Below, one piece after another: positions 11,765 to 23,998 of a stretch of DNA of 64,000 nucleotides. The notes beneath the pieces were generated by a model. That model saw only the letters and a list, made by a program, of their open reading frames with translations, did not search any database and was not told where the DNA came from. The translations under genes were made by a program, and so were the position numbers. Source of the DNA: Escallonia rubra (Eukaryota > Streptophyta > Magnoliopsida > Escalloniales > Escalloniaceae); the NCBI GenBank assembly GCA_033065855.1, contig JAVXUO010000939.1, forward strand, positions 310,001-374,000. Direction: 5' to 3'. The stretch's first letter is position 1. Each line of letters starts with the position of its first letter.

Positions 11765-12020
11765 GAGGCCGACCCCCTTACAAAGTGGGTGGTCGACCCC
11801 CTTCTCAGGGGAGTGGCCGACCCCCTTCTTAGGGGGGTGGCCGACCCCCTTACATAGTGGGTGGCCGACCCCCTTCTCAGGGGGGTGGCCGACCCTCTTC
11901 TTCTTAGGGGGGTGGCCGACCCCCTTACAAAGTGGGTGGCCGACCCCCTTCTCAGGGGGGTGGCCGACCCCCTTCTCAGGGGGGTGGCCGACCCCCTTCT
12001 CAGGGGAGTGGCCGACCCCT
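11765..12020. repeat. Minisatellite, about 28-30-bp period (GTGGCCGACCCCCTT)
   Basis: About nine copies of GTGGCCGACCCCCTT followed alternately by CTCAGGGGG or ACAAAGTGG spacers. The regular alternation of two spacer types indicates a higher-order dimer. It reads open on both strands (GWPTPFSG and GVGHPPEK repeats) only because of the repeat. Confidence 0.85.
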
Positions 12021-12212
12021 CGGGGGGAAATGCACTTTCGATCGCCGTCTGAATGCTTTAAGGCGCGGAACGCTCTGACCGAGCAACGATGTTGAGCATC
12101 GGAGCGCTTTGACCGAGCAATGATGTTGAGCATGTTTGACTGCCGAGCGGGTGACGTGTCGTGCCACTGGGGTCTTTTAGCGGGCCCTGGGGTGCGGTCC
12201 GGATAGGTTGTG

Positions 12213-12214
<2 letters not shown>

Positions 12215-12246
<32 letters not shown>
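12215..12246. repeat. (TA)n microsatellite
   Basis: About 16 TA units directly at the right edge of the second LTR-like unit. The region from here to 12653 is otherwise unremarkable upstream DNA of the histone-fold gene. Confidence 0.9.
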
Positions 12247-12247
<1 letters not shown>

Positions 12248-12653
12248 CCAATAAGAATCTAGGATATTTATGACATGAAAGTGCCATTAAAGAGCCAAAA
12301 TGATGAGATGTAACCGTTGAGAAATTTTGAGGGGTCAAGTAATATTCAACTCTCGTCCATGTACTGTACCTTACATCACCTGTTTGTTGAGCAAGAGAAA
12401 ACGTGAGCGTAAAAGCGAACAAAGTTAACACGTTTATTATTAATCCGTGAATACTTTGCCAAGCGGCCCACTTTCCGAAGTTGAGCTACTTCTTCTTGGC
12501 TGGACTGGCCATTATATGGACACTATACAGAGATGAGCCCTAATATAGTGGGCCTGATGAGACTGGAAACCTCGAGCTAGCCCAACGCAGCCCCAGCCCC
12601 GGGCCTGTGCTCTTCAAGCTACACCCCGGCGGCAGCTCGATCGATCGAGAGAG

Positions 12654-15600
12654 ATGGCGAAAACCCAAGTAGCAGAGAGAACCAGAAGCAGAAGCGCTTC
12701 TAAAATGGAACAAAAAGCTCACACGACAACAACAACGAACAAGACTGGCAGCAGCAAGAAGAAGATCACTGCCAAAAACGACGTCGAAGAAGAGATCTTG
12801 GTCCTGTCCAGCTCCGACTCCCCGAACGACGTTGAATCAGAAGGAGAAGAAGAAGAGGAAGAACAAGAACCGAAACAAGTAGAAGACGCCACAGAAGACG
12901 ATGATTTAGACGAAGAAGAAGAAGAAGCGGACAAGAACGTTTCGAAACGGCAAAGCAACGAAAAAACGGACACGAAGAAGAGGAACAAGGAGAAAATGGA
13001 GGAGAAGAAGGAGAGTGTGTTGTATACATTTCCGATGCATCGCGTGAACAAGATGATAAAGGGTGAGAATCCTGATATTCGCATCACTCAAGAGGCTGTT
13101 TTCCTCATCAACAAAGCATCGGTAACTAACTATATGCCCTAAGTTCTTCAATTCTGCAATGGATTGACAATGTTGAATAGTAGTTAAGTGAAATCAGCAG
13201 TTCAAAGATGTGATTACGTGCTCATAAAGAGTATAACGCTTGAAACAATTGCTTGAAATGGCGTAGGAAAACTGTTTCTTCGCTCGAATTTGTATGTTAT
13301 GAGTACGCAGCTAATGACAGGGCATACCTGAATCTTACACTCGATTCTTTTGATGATTTTATTGTTCCCTTTTCACTATTTGAAAAAATCCTAGACTAAG
13401 ATTGAACACGTGGACGTTAACTTTACTCATTGTTTTCTGCCCTTGTTTGACTTGTTAAACAACACTTGTTTGATTTGTATGGGGTTCAATTCACTGGTTT
13501 GATGTCCAAATTATATCCTAAAAATTTTCAAAAACTCGAAGGGAATAAAAATTATGGTACGGAGATTACTGTATAACATATTGTGATCGTTATATAACAA
13601 GCCTAGTGTCGAATGAGGAACGGCTTAGACGAGATGAAGTACATATGCCATCATCAATAGGAAAAGGGGGAAAGAATACATGCAGGATTTATAAAAATTG
13701 ACAAAGTGTTGATGGAATAAGTATGAGAGTTTGACTTGTCAATGACTACTTACCAACAGAGTTTGACTAAATAATTAGCCATGGAATGCAATTTACTGGT
13801 TAGATGTCCAAATTGAATCCTAGCAATTCACAAAAATTTCCAAGGGAACAAAAGTTATACTACGGAGATCGCTATATACCAAATGGTGGTCATTAGCATC
13901 TAGTTATTAGAACAAGCCTAGACTTGAATGAGGAACAGATTAGAGGAGGTGAAATAGATATGCCAAAACAAATGGGAAAAAGGAGATGTATTTTTCAAAG
14001 TGTTAATCAAATAAGTATATGAGTTTGATTTGTTTTCTTACTGTTGTGTGAATTATAAATGGATAATGTGTAAGATGAAGATCAACTCGCACTGTATGCT
14101 CCACGACATCTTCCAATTCGTGGCTAAAGTAGAGCATGTTCACTAAGATGGGAATTGGATACAGGAATGAGTTGAGGAAGAACCTAGCTCTTAGGTATTG
14201 TTGTCATTGCCATAACCTCTGAACAATGTCTCTCTCATTTCTTTTGTTGGTTTGCAGGAGAAGTTTCTCCAACTATTCTGTACAGAGGCTTATTCTTGTT
14301 CTTTTCTGGATAAGAAGAATCATATTGCTTACAAGCACCTCTGTAATATCTCTGACTCTTTCTATGCTTTTAGCGATACTTAAAAGTAAGTCCGATATTC
14401 CAGTATTTTGTACTTGCCATTATTATCGATCTCTGAAGGCTGAATGAACTTTAATAGGTTAGATGTGTTTGCGCGCTGATGTGAACCGCTGAATCAATAT
14501 GTCACCAAAGGTGTAGTAGTTTAATGAAATCAGATCGGGGTTTTTTCAGTGAAGTTTATGATGATTTCAGTTTCAATTGTTTGAATAGGTTCCTTGGTAC
14601 ATTTAGGCATTGTTGTGATTGCTTCTCTTTTTTCCTTGGGTGAACATTCTGGCATTCGTGCAGTCACTTTATAGTTTATTGAGCAATTTGTCAGCCAAAT
14701 AGATAATGCTAACATAGAAAGCTTTTTGTTCTTTTTCTCGCTCTTCCGAGTAGTGAACTGCATGCCAGTATAAAGTGTTAAATAAAACTTACCATATGTT
14801 GGTGACAGTGAAGTTAATGGAATGGATGTCAGCAGACATCGATGGTGTTCCATTTTGGAACTTGGACATTTTTATTGAACATGGAATGACAAAAATCTTT
14901 CCATCGTAAAATGGTTTGTTCTTTTGTGCTGGTTTGGAAACTGCAAAGCAGGCAACTCCCAAAATTATTGCCTGCAAGTTTAGACGATAACCTAATTGTC
15001 TGAGGTTCATTCCTTCCTGCTTTTGGTTTTCTTCCTTTTTTATATTTGCACACGCACGCTGACAACTGGCCGACTGCCGAGCCTAGCACCTAAAATGCCT
15101 AGGTCATTGTTGCCTAGATGGATCTTGATGAAGGCGACTGCCTATTTTTGGATGCTTGCCTATGCACCGCCGATATTTATTTCCCAGTTGAACTGGTCGG
15201 CATAAGCACTGAGGCACTGTGGTGCAGTGCAGTTGTCCTTTACCACATTGTTATCTTATGAAACTAATCTGTTTTTGTCTTCACTTGGCCTTACACGTGT
15301 TTGTAGTATCCAAGAGGCAAGAACCAAGATGAAGCGTGGCTTCAAAAAAAAATTTCAATCAACAATAGATTTCAGAATCATGGATTTGGCTGTACTTTTG
15401 TTGTATATTAAGCATATCTGAATTACATCTTCTGCAAAAAATATTTAGTTTATGGTTATGTCCTTGGAGGCTAATAATTACTATTTGAAAGCTCCTGCCT
15501 GCACCAATGCATATTATAAAGGACTAATTTTCAGACAGGAAATTAGTATTCATTTGCAAGCTGTTGCTGCAGCAGAGCGTATCATATATGCAACATTTGA

Positions 15601-15901
15601 TATTACCGGGGAGAAGGAAAATTGAGGCTGGATTTGATGTACTAAGATGCTTCCTGTTTGTTTTTTCAGCGTCGGTTGTTGGTAAACGAAGGAGATTTGA
15701 CTTTCTCTCAGGTATTCCTTACACCTCCTTCCTGCACAGTTGTACCTTTTCGCGCGCTTGTTAAATTTCTCTTAAGTTACTTACTTTGGTCCGTTATGTT
15801 ACTGATTATGCATCTTAGATTTCGTTCCTGAGAAAGTGAAAGCCGAGGATGCCTTAAAAGAGATCACCTCGTCCTCGACACATGACCAGGCTGAAACCTA
15901 G
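12654..15901 (+). CDS. NF-YC10: Histone-fold protein, NF-YC10 / Dpb3(POLE4)-like, 225 aa
   Basis: Nuclear histone-fold subunit. Relatives pair with an NF-YB/Dpb4-type partner in CCAAT-binding or DNA polymerase epsilon/chromatin complexes. Four exons: 12654-13121, 14258-14342, 15670-15711, 15819-15901, all GT-AG and in phase. Residues 1-125 are basic then highly acidic (runs of Glu/Asp and Lys), typical of a disordered nuclear tail. The histone fold starts at YTFPMHRVNKMIKGENPDIR with QEAVFLINKAS, and continues in exon 2 (EKFLQLFCTEAYSC..KKNHIAYKHL) and exon 3 (SSVVGKRRRFDFLS). The C-terminus DFVPEKVKAEDALKE is in exon 4. Retaining intron 2 would stop translation at TAA shortly after exon 2. 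The ATG at 12654 is the first in frame. The choice between NF-YC10 and Dpb3 naming is by motif memory only. Confidence 0.88.
13446..14030. repeat. Diverged tandem duplication in intron 1 of the histone-fold gene
   Basis: About 290-bp copies (13446-13740 and 13750-14030) share the ordered words GATGTCCAAATT, CGGAGAT, ACAAGCCTAG, GAATGAGGAAC and AATAAGTAT, each ending near TTTGAYTTGT. Divergence is considerable, so the duplication is old. No coding and no transposon ends seen. Confidence 0.7.
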
Positions 15902-16637
15902 ATCCTAAGAGCTACTTCATTATTGGAGCTCAGCACATATGCTTCGTCACCTGTGGCCTTTTGGGTGAGAATGTTGTGGCAAAGCAAAGATACTCTTCTT
16001 TTTGGTTCAACTAGGGAGCCATTGAGCGGTATCGGCATGTCAATGCTCTTATTTAGGTTACATGAATATGTGCTTCATTTCACATTCGCCTGAAAGTTCT
16101 TTGCTCTTCATAGTGTGGCATGATTGGTTGGAATTAGTATGATTATGCTATGATTACTAAAAAGAAAACCATAATTAAGAACAACATTATTCGGGGTGTT
16201 ATTTTTTTCCAATGAAGGGCGTTACGTGATTGGATCATTTTACCTCTTAGTTTGCCAGTCAGCCTGAATCGAAATGAAGAGGACTAACGTGAAGTGTTTA
16301 GAGAAAAGGGACCATTTTGAAACTGACCCTAAAGAAAGTGTCCAACTTGTAAGAAATGAAAGATTCGATATAAGGTGTCTTGTTTTGACCAAACGTTGAA
16401 CTCGGCGACAAACCTTTGCCAGCACTGTAAACTCCTCATATGACAAATCACCAGCATTCACCTCTGTGACACAGGCACAGACGCTGCATGGACAAATCAG
16501 CCAGGGCATATAAATCTTGACTTTTCTTTGACGGATACATATGTTATATACGTATGGTATATATTCAAAATACGGACTAGATGTAACAGGGGATGACAGA
16601 CCCATCCCGTGAATATGTCCCCTGAAAGGCTAAATGC
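15902..16637. other. Downstream flank of histone-fold gene; possible 3' tail of the older LINE
   Basis: No gene is seen. A T-run at about 16201-16208 could be the minus-strand poly-A tail of the older LINE, whose RNase H part is cut by the younger LINE at 16638. This is inference only. Confidence 0.35.
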
Positions 16638-16651
16638 AAAGCAGATTCTAT
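16638..16651. repeat. Target-site duplication, left copy (LINE 1)
   Basis: AAAGCAGATTCTAT, matched exactly at 24357-24370. The last T of a possible 15-bp duplication cannot be separated from the LINE poly-T tail. Confidence 0.85.
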
Positions 16652-16808
16652 TTTTTTTTTTATTGAAAATGAGAATTGCATAGATAATCAAAAGGTTACA
16701 AAGTTTTCGGAGATAAGCCATTCCGGCAATTACAGAAAGTAACCAAAGTGCTGCAAACGAATATATACAAGATTCCCAAAACAAAAGGCAGTAGTAGCTA
16801 CGCAGAAA

Positions 16809-19800
16809 TTAACAAGAATGACTAAAATCCCCTCGTAACAAACCATCATTTGCCCAATCCTGGTATACAGTGATGCATGCATGACGTGCAAAAGAAGCGA
16901 GTGATCTGGCCTCCTTCAGCTGTGGGGCTACAGCCCTGTCAATACTACAAAAGTGCATATCGTTCATAATGTAACATCGGTCATATAATACAGGTGCCAT
17001 GGGGTCGGCAACGTCTTCATTGTTTGTCATCTGAGAAAGAAGGAATTTTGAGTCGGTACATATTTTGAGGTGAGTAATCTTTTTTGTGTGAGCCCATGAT
17101 GCAATAGATAATATGCCCTTTGCTTGAGCAGCCATCCAATTAGAAGCTAGAATATTGATTGCCGCTGAAGCACATCGGATGCCATATTGGTTGAAACAGG
17201 AGATCCCTATACCTGCTCTGAGTAGGTTTTTATCAAAGCAAATGGCTAGATATATTGTTATAGGATCTTTGTTATGACATGTGCACATGTCTGGTTTGCT
17301 ATGTATTATGTAAGGTAGGTCATAGCACTGTTTTATACTCGGTAGTTGACTGCTAACGGTTTTTGTGGCTGCTGGGCTAGTAATGGTTGTGATCAGTTCA
17401 TGAATATTTTGTATAATAAGGTTGGGGTTAAAAGATATTTGTCGGAAAATTTGTTGGTTTCTATGGGTCCAAATACACCAAAGTGTGATGGAGATGGATA
17501 GTGTTTTTCTTAGAAAGGTGCTTTTTAGTCTAGTAGATTCAAACCAAGCTATGAGCCGGCCACTCGCGGAACGGACGCCGAATAGCGTTAACCTTGAGCC
17601 ATGTAGGGCCTCCAAACCAAACTGCTCGCACTTTGGGGTAGTGAAAGAATAAGTGATCTAGAGATTCTGGTGCATGGAGGCATATAGGGCAAAGGTTGGT
17701 ATATGATAAGGTGAATTGACAAAGTTTTGTGAGGAGTGGAAGTCGGTTCCATAGGGCCTGCCAAATGAGGAAGCTTATCTTGAGGGGAATAGGCAGAGAC
17801 CACACTAGGTTCCAAGCTTTCTCTGAGTGCGGGTTTTCCCGGATAGCTCCCTTGCCAAGTAACTCTAACGTTTTCTCTTGATGTAGTTTCTGATAAGCTG
17901 ACTTAGTGGAATAAATATCCATCTTTGTGTGCCTCCAAACCTGTTGGTCTGCAATCAAGTGTGGAGAGATATGAATAGCCTTGATTTTTTGTACCATTTC
18001 AAGGTGGAATAAGTGAGTGAGTCGGCTTTCATTCCAGGAGCCATTAGTATTAAGGTTTTGCACTTTTTCCATTGGGTCAAGGTAAATGCCGGCTTTCGGT
18101 TCGAGTTTGCTGTCAGAGTCTGGGATTCAAAAATCTTACCATACTGATATTTGTGAACCCGTACCAACTTGCCATCTTAGTCCATTTTTTACGACCTGTT
18201 TTCCTGCCATGATACTACGCCATCCCTAGGTGGACTTACCATTCTTTGGACTATTCAAAAAGGATGTGTGATTGCAGTATTTCCCTAGCATGACACGGGC
18301 TAGCAGACTTTCTGGCTCATTCCAAATTCGCCAGCTTATTTTTCCTAAAAGGGCCTGGTTAAGGATGGATATATCTTTGAAGCCCAAACCGCCAGAATGT
18401 TTTGGGGCACATAAGGTATGCCAGTTAATCCAGTGAATTCCTTTCTTGTGTTCGTCACCTGACCATCAAAATCTTGCAAGAATCGAGTTAATCTTTTTAA
18501 CAACGTACTTAGGTAGAAGGAATACCTGCATATGGTATATGAGAAGGGATGTGAGCACAGAGGTAATAAGGGTGGCTCTACCGACTTTATTGAGGATGCG
18601 ACCTTTCCAACCAGCACATCTATTTTCCAGCTTAGTGATGAGCTCTTTAAAGAATATTTTTTTATTTTGGGCTATGTCTAGGGTGCTGCCAAGATAATTG
18701 CCAAAATTGTCCTTTGTCGTAAATCCCGTCCACTGGGCAATGGTGTCGGCGTCATTAGGAGTCGTTGTTGGGCTAAGAGTAATAGAGGATTTCCTGTGAT
18801 TTATTTGTTGGCCAGATTCAGAGCAGTACCGTTTCAAGATTTCCTTTAGATGAAGGCATGAAGAAGGGGTGAACTTTGTGAATATCATCGCATCATCGGC
18901 GAAGAATAAGTGATTTATTGGTGGGCTATGGATGCCAGCTTTAATGCCCGGAATAGAGCCTGACAACTGAGCTTTCTTCAACGATACTGAAAGAACCTCT
19001 GCACATTAAGAGCTATGGTGACAGAGGGTCACCCTATCGGAGTCCACAAGTTGGTTGAAAACGATCCGTTGGTGACCCGTTGAGTAAAATCTCATACGAC
19101 ACACTATTCACACAGTTCATAATTAGCTTTACCATGTGCGTCGGAAACTTCAGCCTGTTTAGAACTGCCTTCAGAAAGGGCCACTGAATACGATCGTATG
19201 CCTTACTCATATCCATTTTGATTGCTCCTAAGATCGTCTTGGAATTTTTTGAAGATCGGATTTTATTTGTGAGTTCTTGGGCAATGAGGATGTTGTCGCA
19301 TATGTGTCTACCGCTAACAAAAACATTTTGCTGATTTGATATGAGGTACTTGAGTAAATGTTTGATCATTTTGGCTAAAGTTTTGGCAATAATTTTATAA
19401 ATGGTATTGCACAGGGAAATGGGTCTGAAATCATTTGGGGTGAGAGGTAATGGGCATTTCGGGATTAGGACTATGAAGGTTTTGTTGGTTGCTCGGAGGA
19501 GGTGGCCAGAACGTAGAAAAGAGAGAACGGCCGCCGTGATAGGTCTATCCAGAAAATCCCAGCATTGTTGGTAGACCAGTGCCGGTATTCCATCCGGGCC
19601 AGGGGCTTTGTAAGGTTTGATTTCAAAAAGAGCCGTTTTGACTTCCCTAGCCGTGAAAGGTTTTGAAAGCCGTTCAATCTGACAGGGTAGGAGGGATGTA
19701 TGAAGATCAAGAACCCCTTGGATAGTTGTCCGTTCTTCGCCTTCTATAGGTGCAGGGCAGAAAATCTTTTTAAAATGTGTAATCAAACAATGTGAAATCT

Positions 19801-20974
19801 CCTAATGCGTGTGGTAAGAATGTCCGTTGTCAGAGGAAAGGGACGAGATTTTGTTTCTATGTCTTCTGATGATGGTGGACGAATGAAAAAACTTTGTATT
19901 ACGATCTCCCAACTGTAGCCATATAATTCTTGATTTTTGTGCCCATAAAGTTTCTTCACAATCTAGCAACCAATCCAGTTTCTTCCTTGCATTCTGTTCT
20001 AGTAGTTGTGCATCTGGCTGGGGGAGGTGACGTTGAAAATGTTCTAGATGGCATTTTGTTTCCTCAATTTGTGCCTTTAGGTTACCAAATCCGTGTTTAT
20101 TCCAAAATGCCAAAAATTGCATCATCTTTCGGCCCAAAAAATCAACCTTAAACAGTGGCGATCCTTCGCACACCAAATTCCAAGTAGATTGAATGATATG
20201 CTTTCCTTGTGGATGTTTTAGCCACATTGCCTCAAATCTTCTCGGCCTTGGTAAAAAGACATGTGAGGGGTTCATATCGAGCAGTAGCGGTGCATGATCT
20301 GAGGTTTGGATCCCCAAGTTTTTTAGAATAGCGTTTGAGAAAAGTAGAAACCAACTTGCAGTCCCCACACATCTATCTATTCGTTCATATGTACAAAATT
20401 CTCCCACCCTGTTATTTGTCCACGTGAACGGGGGGCCTGTCCAGTGAACATCCACTAGGTGATTTTAGTTGAGGAAATCGCGGAGCTGATTGTGTCCAGG
20501 GATACAAGAAAAATTTAAACCAAATTTATCTGAGAGCGACAACACCTGGTTAAAGTCTCCAATCAGCATGATGGGTTTTGAGATATTGGATAAGATTTCC
20601 GAGATACGCCTCCACGTGGCTTGTCTTTTAGCTAAGAAGGGATGACCATAAATAAAACCCGAGATCCAAGGGGGTTCCAAACCACTTCTGAATTCTATTA
20701 AGATAAGATTTTTGTCTTGATAAAGCACAGAACCCTGAACATCATCCGTCCATCCGACCCACAAACCACCTTTGGTGCCTAACACCCCAGTCGGATTTAT
20801 TTCGGTTGATGAAGAGAACCCCAGTTTGAAGAAGAGATTTGAGATAAGCTGATGGTCTTGTTTTGTTTCTTGTAAGAAAACACACCCCGGATGGTGGGTG
20901 CGGGCCAGTTTAAGAGCTGCTCTAACTGTACGGGCCTGGCTTAGCCCCCTACAGTTCCAGCTGAGAAGAATCAT
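16809..20974 (-). pseudogene. LINE 1 ORF2 (endonuclease-RT-RNase H), broken
   Basis: Starts MILLSWNCRGLSQARTVR at 20974, the usual start of plant L1 ORF2. The apurinic-type endonuclease includes QETK, GDFNQVL (about 20540) and SDHAPLLLD (about 20290). The reverse transcriptase shows FRPISLCNTIYKIIAK, MDMSKAYDRIQW and, after a break, HLFFADDAMIF (about 18900). A zinc-binding reverse-transcriptase C-terminus (IWQALWNRLPL..CPICLHAPES) and an RNase H domain with CTDSKFLLSQ (about 17060) follow. Breaks: in-frame stops at 20465 and 19802, a frameshift between 19034 and 18981, stop/frame changes around 18466-18072, and a frameshift at 17615-17539. The domain order is complete, so this was a functional ORF2 at insertion. 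Confidence 0.9.
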
Positions 20975-22230
20975 TTACGGTGTAGGGGTTGCTGCGGGGC
21001 AACACCCAAAACCCGTAATCCTCGCCGATCTTAGGGGGAGAGGTACTTTGGGACAAATGGGTTATCCCTTTCCCCGAGGCTTCTTTTAGCAGATAGACCA
21101 AGGGTAATATCCCTTGGATCAGTAAGCATGTCGAAAAAAGGCCGCTCTAACCAGAGACTCACAGGCCGCCAAAAGTTACTAGAAGGTGAGGATTTTCTCT
21201 TTTTAATACTTGAGAGATAATGGCCTGAAGGATGGTACTGAGAGGGGGTACCAATAAACCGTGTTTGGTAGTTGACAAGGGAGAATTTACGTTTCTTCAA
21301 TTTTTCAGGCCGAGCAAAAACTTGGTCTAACGAAAGTAAAGAACTATCTATAGTTCTCTTTCTTTTTCTTTGTGATTGTTGTATAGAAATATCACTTTTT
21401 GAGTAACAATAGACGACAATAGAAAGTAAGTATCTTAACAACCGGCATGTAAGATATAAGCAGAGGTATTTGTTGTATGTAATTCGCAGCGAAAAGGGTG
21501 GATCACCTGGTGGGTTGTATGACAGATCCATGGGAGAAGATTTCTGTCTTTTTGTCAGCTGTTCTTTAGTCAAGTCAAGTAAGTCCTCTGCCTCCCTTGG
21601 CTTGATTAATTTGTCCCTGTTGGTTTCCTTTGAATCCAGAGGATCGATGTTTACATCTTATGTGGCTACAGAAAAGTTGTCTATCTCGCCACTAGATTCA
21701 TCAAATTCAGGTGCCTTGAAGCTCCTTCCCAGCATAGGTCCATATGAGTGTGCATCAGTGTGAGCGAGTTCTTGTATGGCTGGCCAGAATGGATCTCGGG
21801 CACTGCGCTTGGAGATAGGAAGAGTTGCTACGCCATTAAAAGTAGCTGGTTTTTTTATGGTGAGGATAAGGTCTTGGCTTAGGTGCGAGATACTTTGTTG
21901 AAGGGCTGAGGGTGAAGGGTCAAAGAGTGGTAGTGCTGGTAGTAGGAGAGTGTTCAGGGCTAGAAGATGGTCGTGTAAATTGGGAAGGGGGTTGTGGCAT
22001 TTGACTGCTGCGCTGGGAGAGGGTTAAATGTTGGTATTGTAATGTGAGGGGGGGCAGAGCTAGTATTTGGGTTTTGGTTGAGACTAGGTTCTGGTGTTTC
22101 TATGTGAAGGGTGGGTCGTGGGTTAGAAAACAGATATTGATTAAAGGGATGGGTTAGGATGGATAGTCCTAAGTCGGACAGGCCCAAAATAAACTTTGTG
22201 AGATTGATGGCTGGCATTGGTGGGCTTTCT

Positions 22231-23998
22231 TTAGTCTGGGTATTGAGCCCGGGAGAAAACCCGAGTGGAAGAGTCTACTACCGGTGCAGATGAGACAGAA
22301 CCTGTAAGTGAAGATATTGTTGGCATACCTGCAAGAGGAGAATCAGAGAGATTATGATAAGAGATTTTTGATTTGCCAAATCCAGATATATTGAGTAGAT
22401 CTTCATCCTTTTGCACATCCTGCCACACGTTGATTTCTGGTTGATTTTGGAGGGGGACAGTCATCATCAAGCTAGGCAAGGGATCGTTCCTCATGATTTC
22501 CAAAGGATTTGGTACAGTATTTGTTGTCGGCTCAGGGTTCAGATTTTTTGACTGTGGAAAATTCGATGACGTAGCCATTTCTCCTTCATGTATTTCCTGT
22601 ATCGGAAAGCTGTCGTCATCCGTCGGCCATAGTTCTGCCACCTGAATCATGTTGATGTCGATTTCTTCTGGATCTTCTTCAGTGGAGGTGGAACTGGAAT
22701 CTGTATGTATTATAAAGTTTTGTTCCTCATCAACTACCAGGTCTTCAATTATCTCCTCTATAAAAGCCGGTAAATCTGGGAGAGCTATATCCAAGTCATG
22801 TACTATTGGGTTCGCAGCTGGTTGAGGTTCGTATATATTTGCATGAAATTGTTCCTGTATCGCCGCAGTTCCTTGATTTGCTTGAAGGAAATTTAGGTCC
22901 AGATCTGCAATGATTTCCCCTAATTCCGTCACGCCTTCAGGGACCTCATTTAGTGTTAAGCCATGATCTTCCATGCCATTCTCATCCAAGCCTTGTATTA
23001 TATCATTTTCATCCGTGGCAGAGACAGGTGAAGAGGGTGTAGTTTCAAAGTCATCCTCATTACTAGAGGCTAGTGATGGATTTGGGGAGAAAGCTTCATA
23101 CATGTGGTTCAAGTGTAAACCCGTATTATTGCGAAGGATGGAGATACATGAGGTGCGGTTCCAGTCAGTATTCGGGAGGGCACGGAGGCTCATGCCGAAC
23201 ATTGGGTAGCCTTCAAGAATATATGTTTCATAAAGTGATGGTCCTGGGATGTGCGCAGTTCTCCTGGCGAGTGAAACTACCACATCATGCAGAGATGCCT
23301 TGCACTGAGTGTTCCCATGGCCTATGCACCCACATCGGAAGCATGCCATGAAGATGCGTTCATAAGTGCAACGCAGGAGTTGGACCCCCAGATTGTCAAG
23401 GAGATTGAGGAAAATTCCCGGTAGTAGTGGGTCATCGAGAATCACGCGTACCTTGATTTGAAAATAGTCGCCATTAGCTACTCTATTTGCCGACCAATCA
23501 ATGTCGAGTAGGACACCTGTAGCTAGATTGATCATCTCCGCAAGGTAATATTGGTAGCAATCACTCGGAATGTTGTATACGCGTGTCCATAGATCGACAG
23601 TTTTGAACTTGACTGTGCTATAGACAACATGTGGGTACCATTCATGCAAAACAAAGAGTGCTCCAAAAACGTTCCATGGGCCATTAACAAGAACCAACCT
23701 AGCGTCTGAGGCAAAGGTGAAATGGAAAAGAAAGACATTTGGGACTTTGGTAACTACCACAGGCCCTTGTAACTCCCAGCAAGCATTTATTCTGTTTTGA
23801 TTTTTTTGACTGAGAGAAATTTCTCGAATCGTGAAATTTTCCAATGAGAACATTCTCTTTACCTATTCTGGCATGAAGGACTTCTTGTGCATTCAGTGGG
23901 AGTAATAAAGTTCTCATGTCGATGGAGGCTTCTTCGTAAATGTTTTCCTCGTGAGATAGTGGGGCAGCCATGTGTAGTGGGTAGGGAGCAGGGAGCAA
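22231..23998 (-). pseudogene. LINE 1 ORF1 (DUF4283-zinc knuckle, nucleic-acid binding), one N-terminal frameshift
   Basis: The long frame 23853-22231 (540 codons) encodes a DUF4283-like region (MFSLENFTIREISLSQKNQN..VNGPWNVFGALFVLHEW), then a CCHC zinc knuckle CFRCGCIGHGNTQC (C-x2-C-x4-H-x4-C), then an acidic, low-complexity tail. The natural start is probably MAAPLSHEENIYEEASID near 23971 in another frame, joined by a 1-base frameshift at about 23860. The tail region 22217-20975 holds further shifted pieces (basic KKRKSS segments at about 21200) that may be the original ORF1 C-terminus. The role is RNA binding and chaperoning of the LINE RNP. Confidence 0.82.

Larger units (their letters stand above)
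10446..12213 (-). mobile_element. LTR-like unit, copy 2 (about 1.8 kb)
   Basis: Second direct copy of the unit at 8069. It is separated from copy 1 by about 45 bp that includes (AT)n at 10393-10407, and is bounded on the right by (TA)n at 12215-12246, so all three boundaries carry TA-microsatellite DNA. On the minus strand it starts TGTTCACAACC, comparable to TGTTCCCACC of copy 1. It differs from copy 1 in its minisatellite content: copy 2 has amplified a GGCCGACCCC motif that occurs only singly in copy 1 (about 10198-10225). Confidence 0.55.

Noticed and set aside
11765-12020. CRISPR-like array of regular repeats and spacers
   Set aside because: Spacers are themselves repeated and very short, the context is a plant retroelement, and there are no cas genes.
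11261-12217. 318-codon open frame on the minus strand with GVGHPPEK repeats
   Set aside because: It is the translation of the GTGGCCGACCCCCTT minisatellite. The opposite strand is open too, and no protein family or codon signal is seen.
12719-13087. 122-codon minus-strand frame (Ser/Phe-rich)
   Set aside because: Antisense shadow of the acidic exon 1 of the histone-fold gene.
14226-14447. Separate small plus-strand gene
   Set aside because: The correct reading of this stretch is exon 2 (14258-14342) of the histone-fold gene in another frame.
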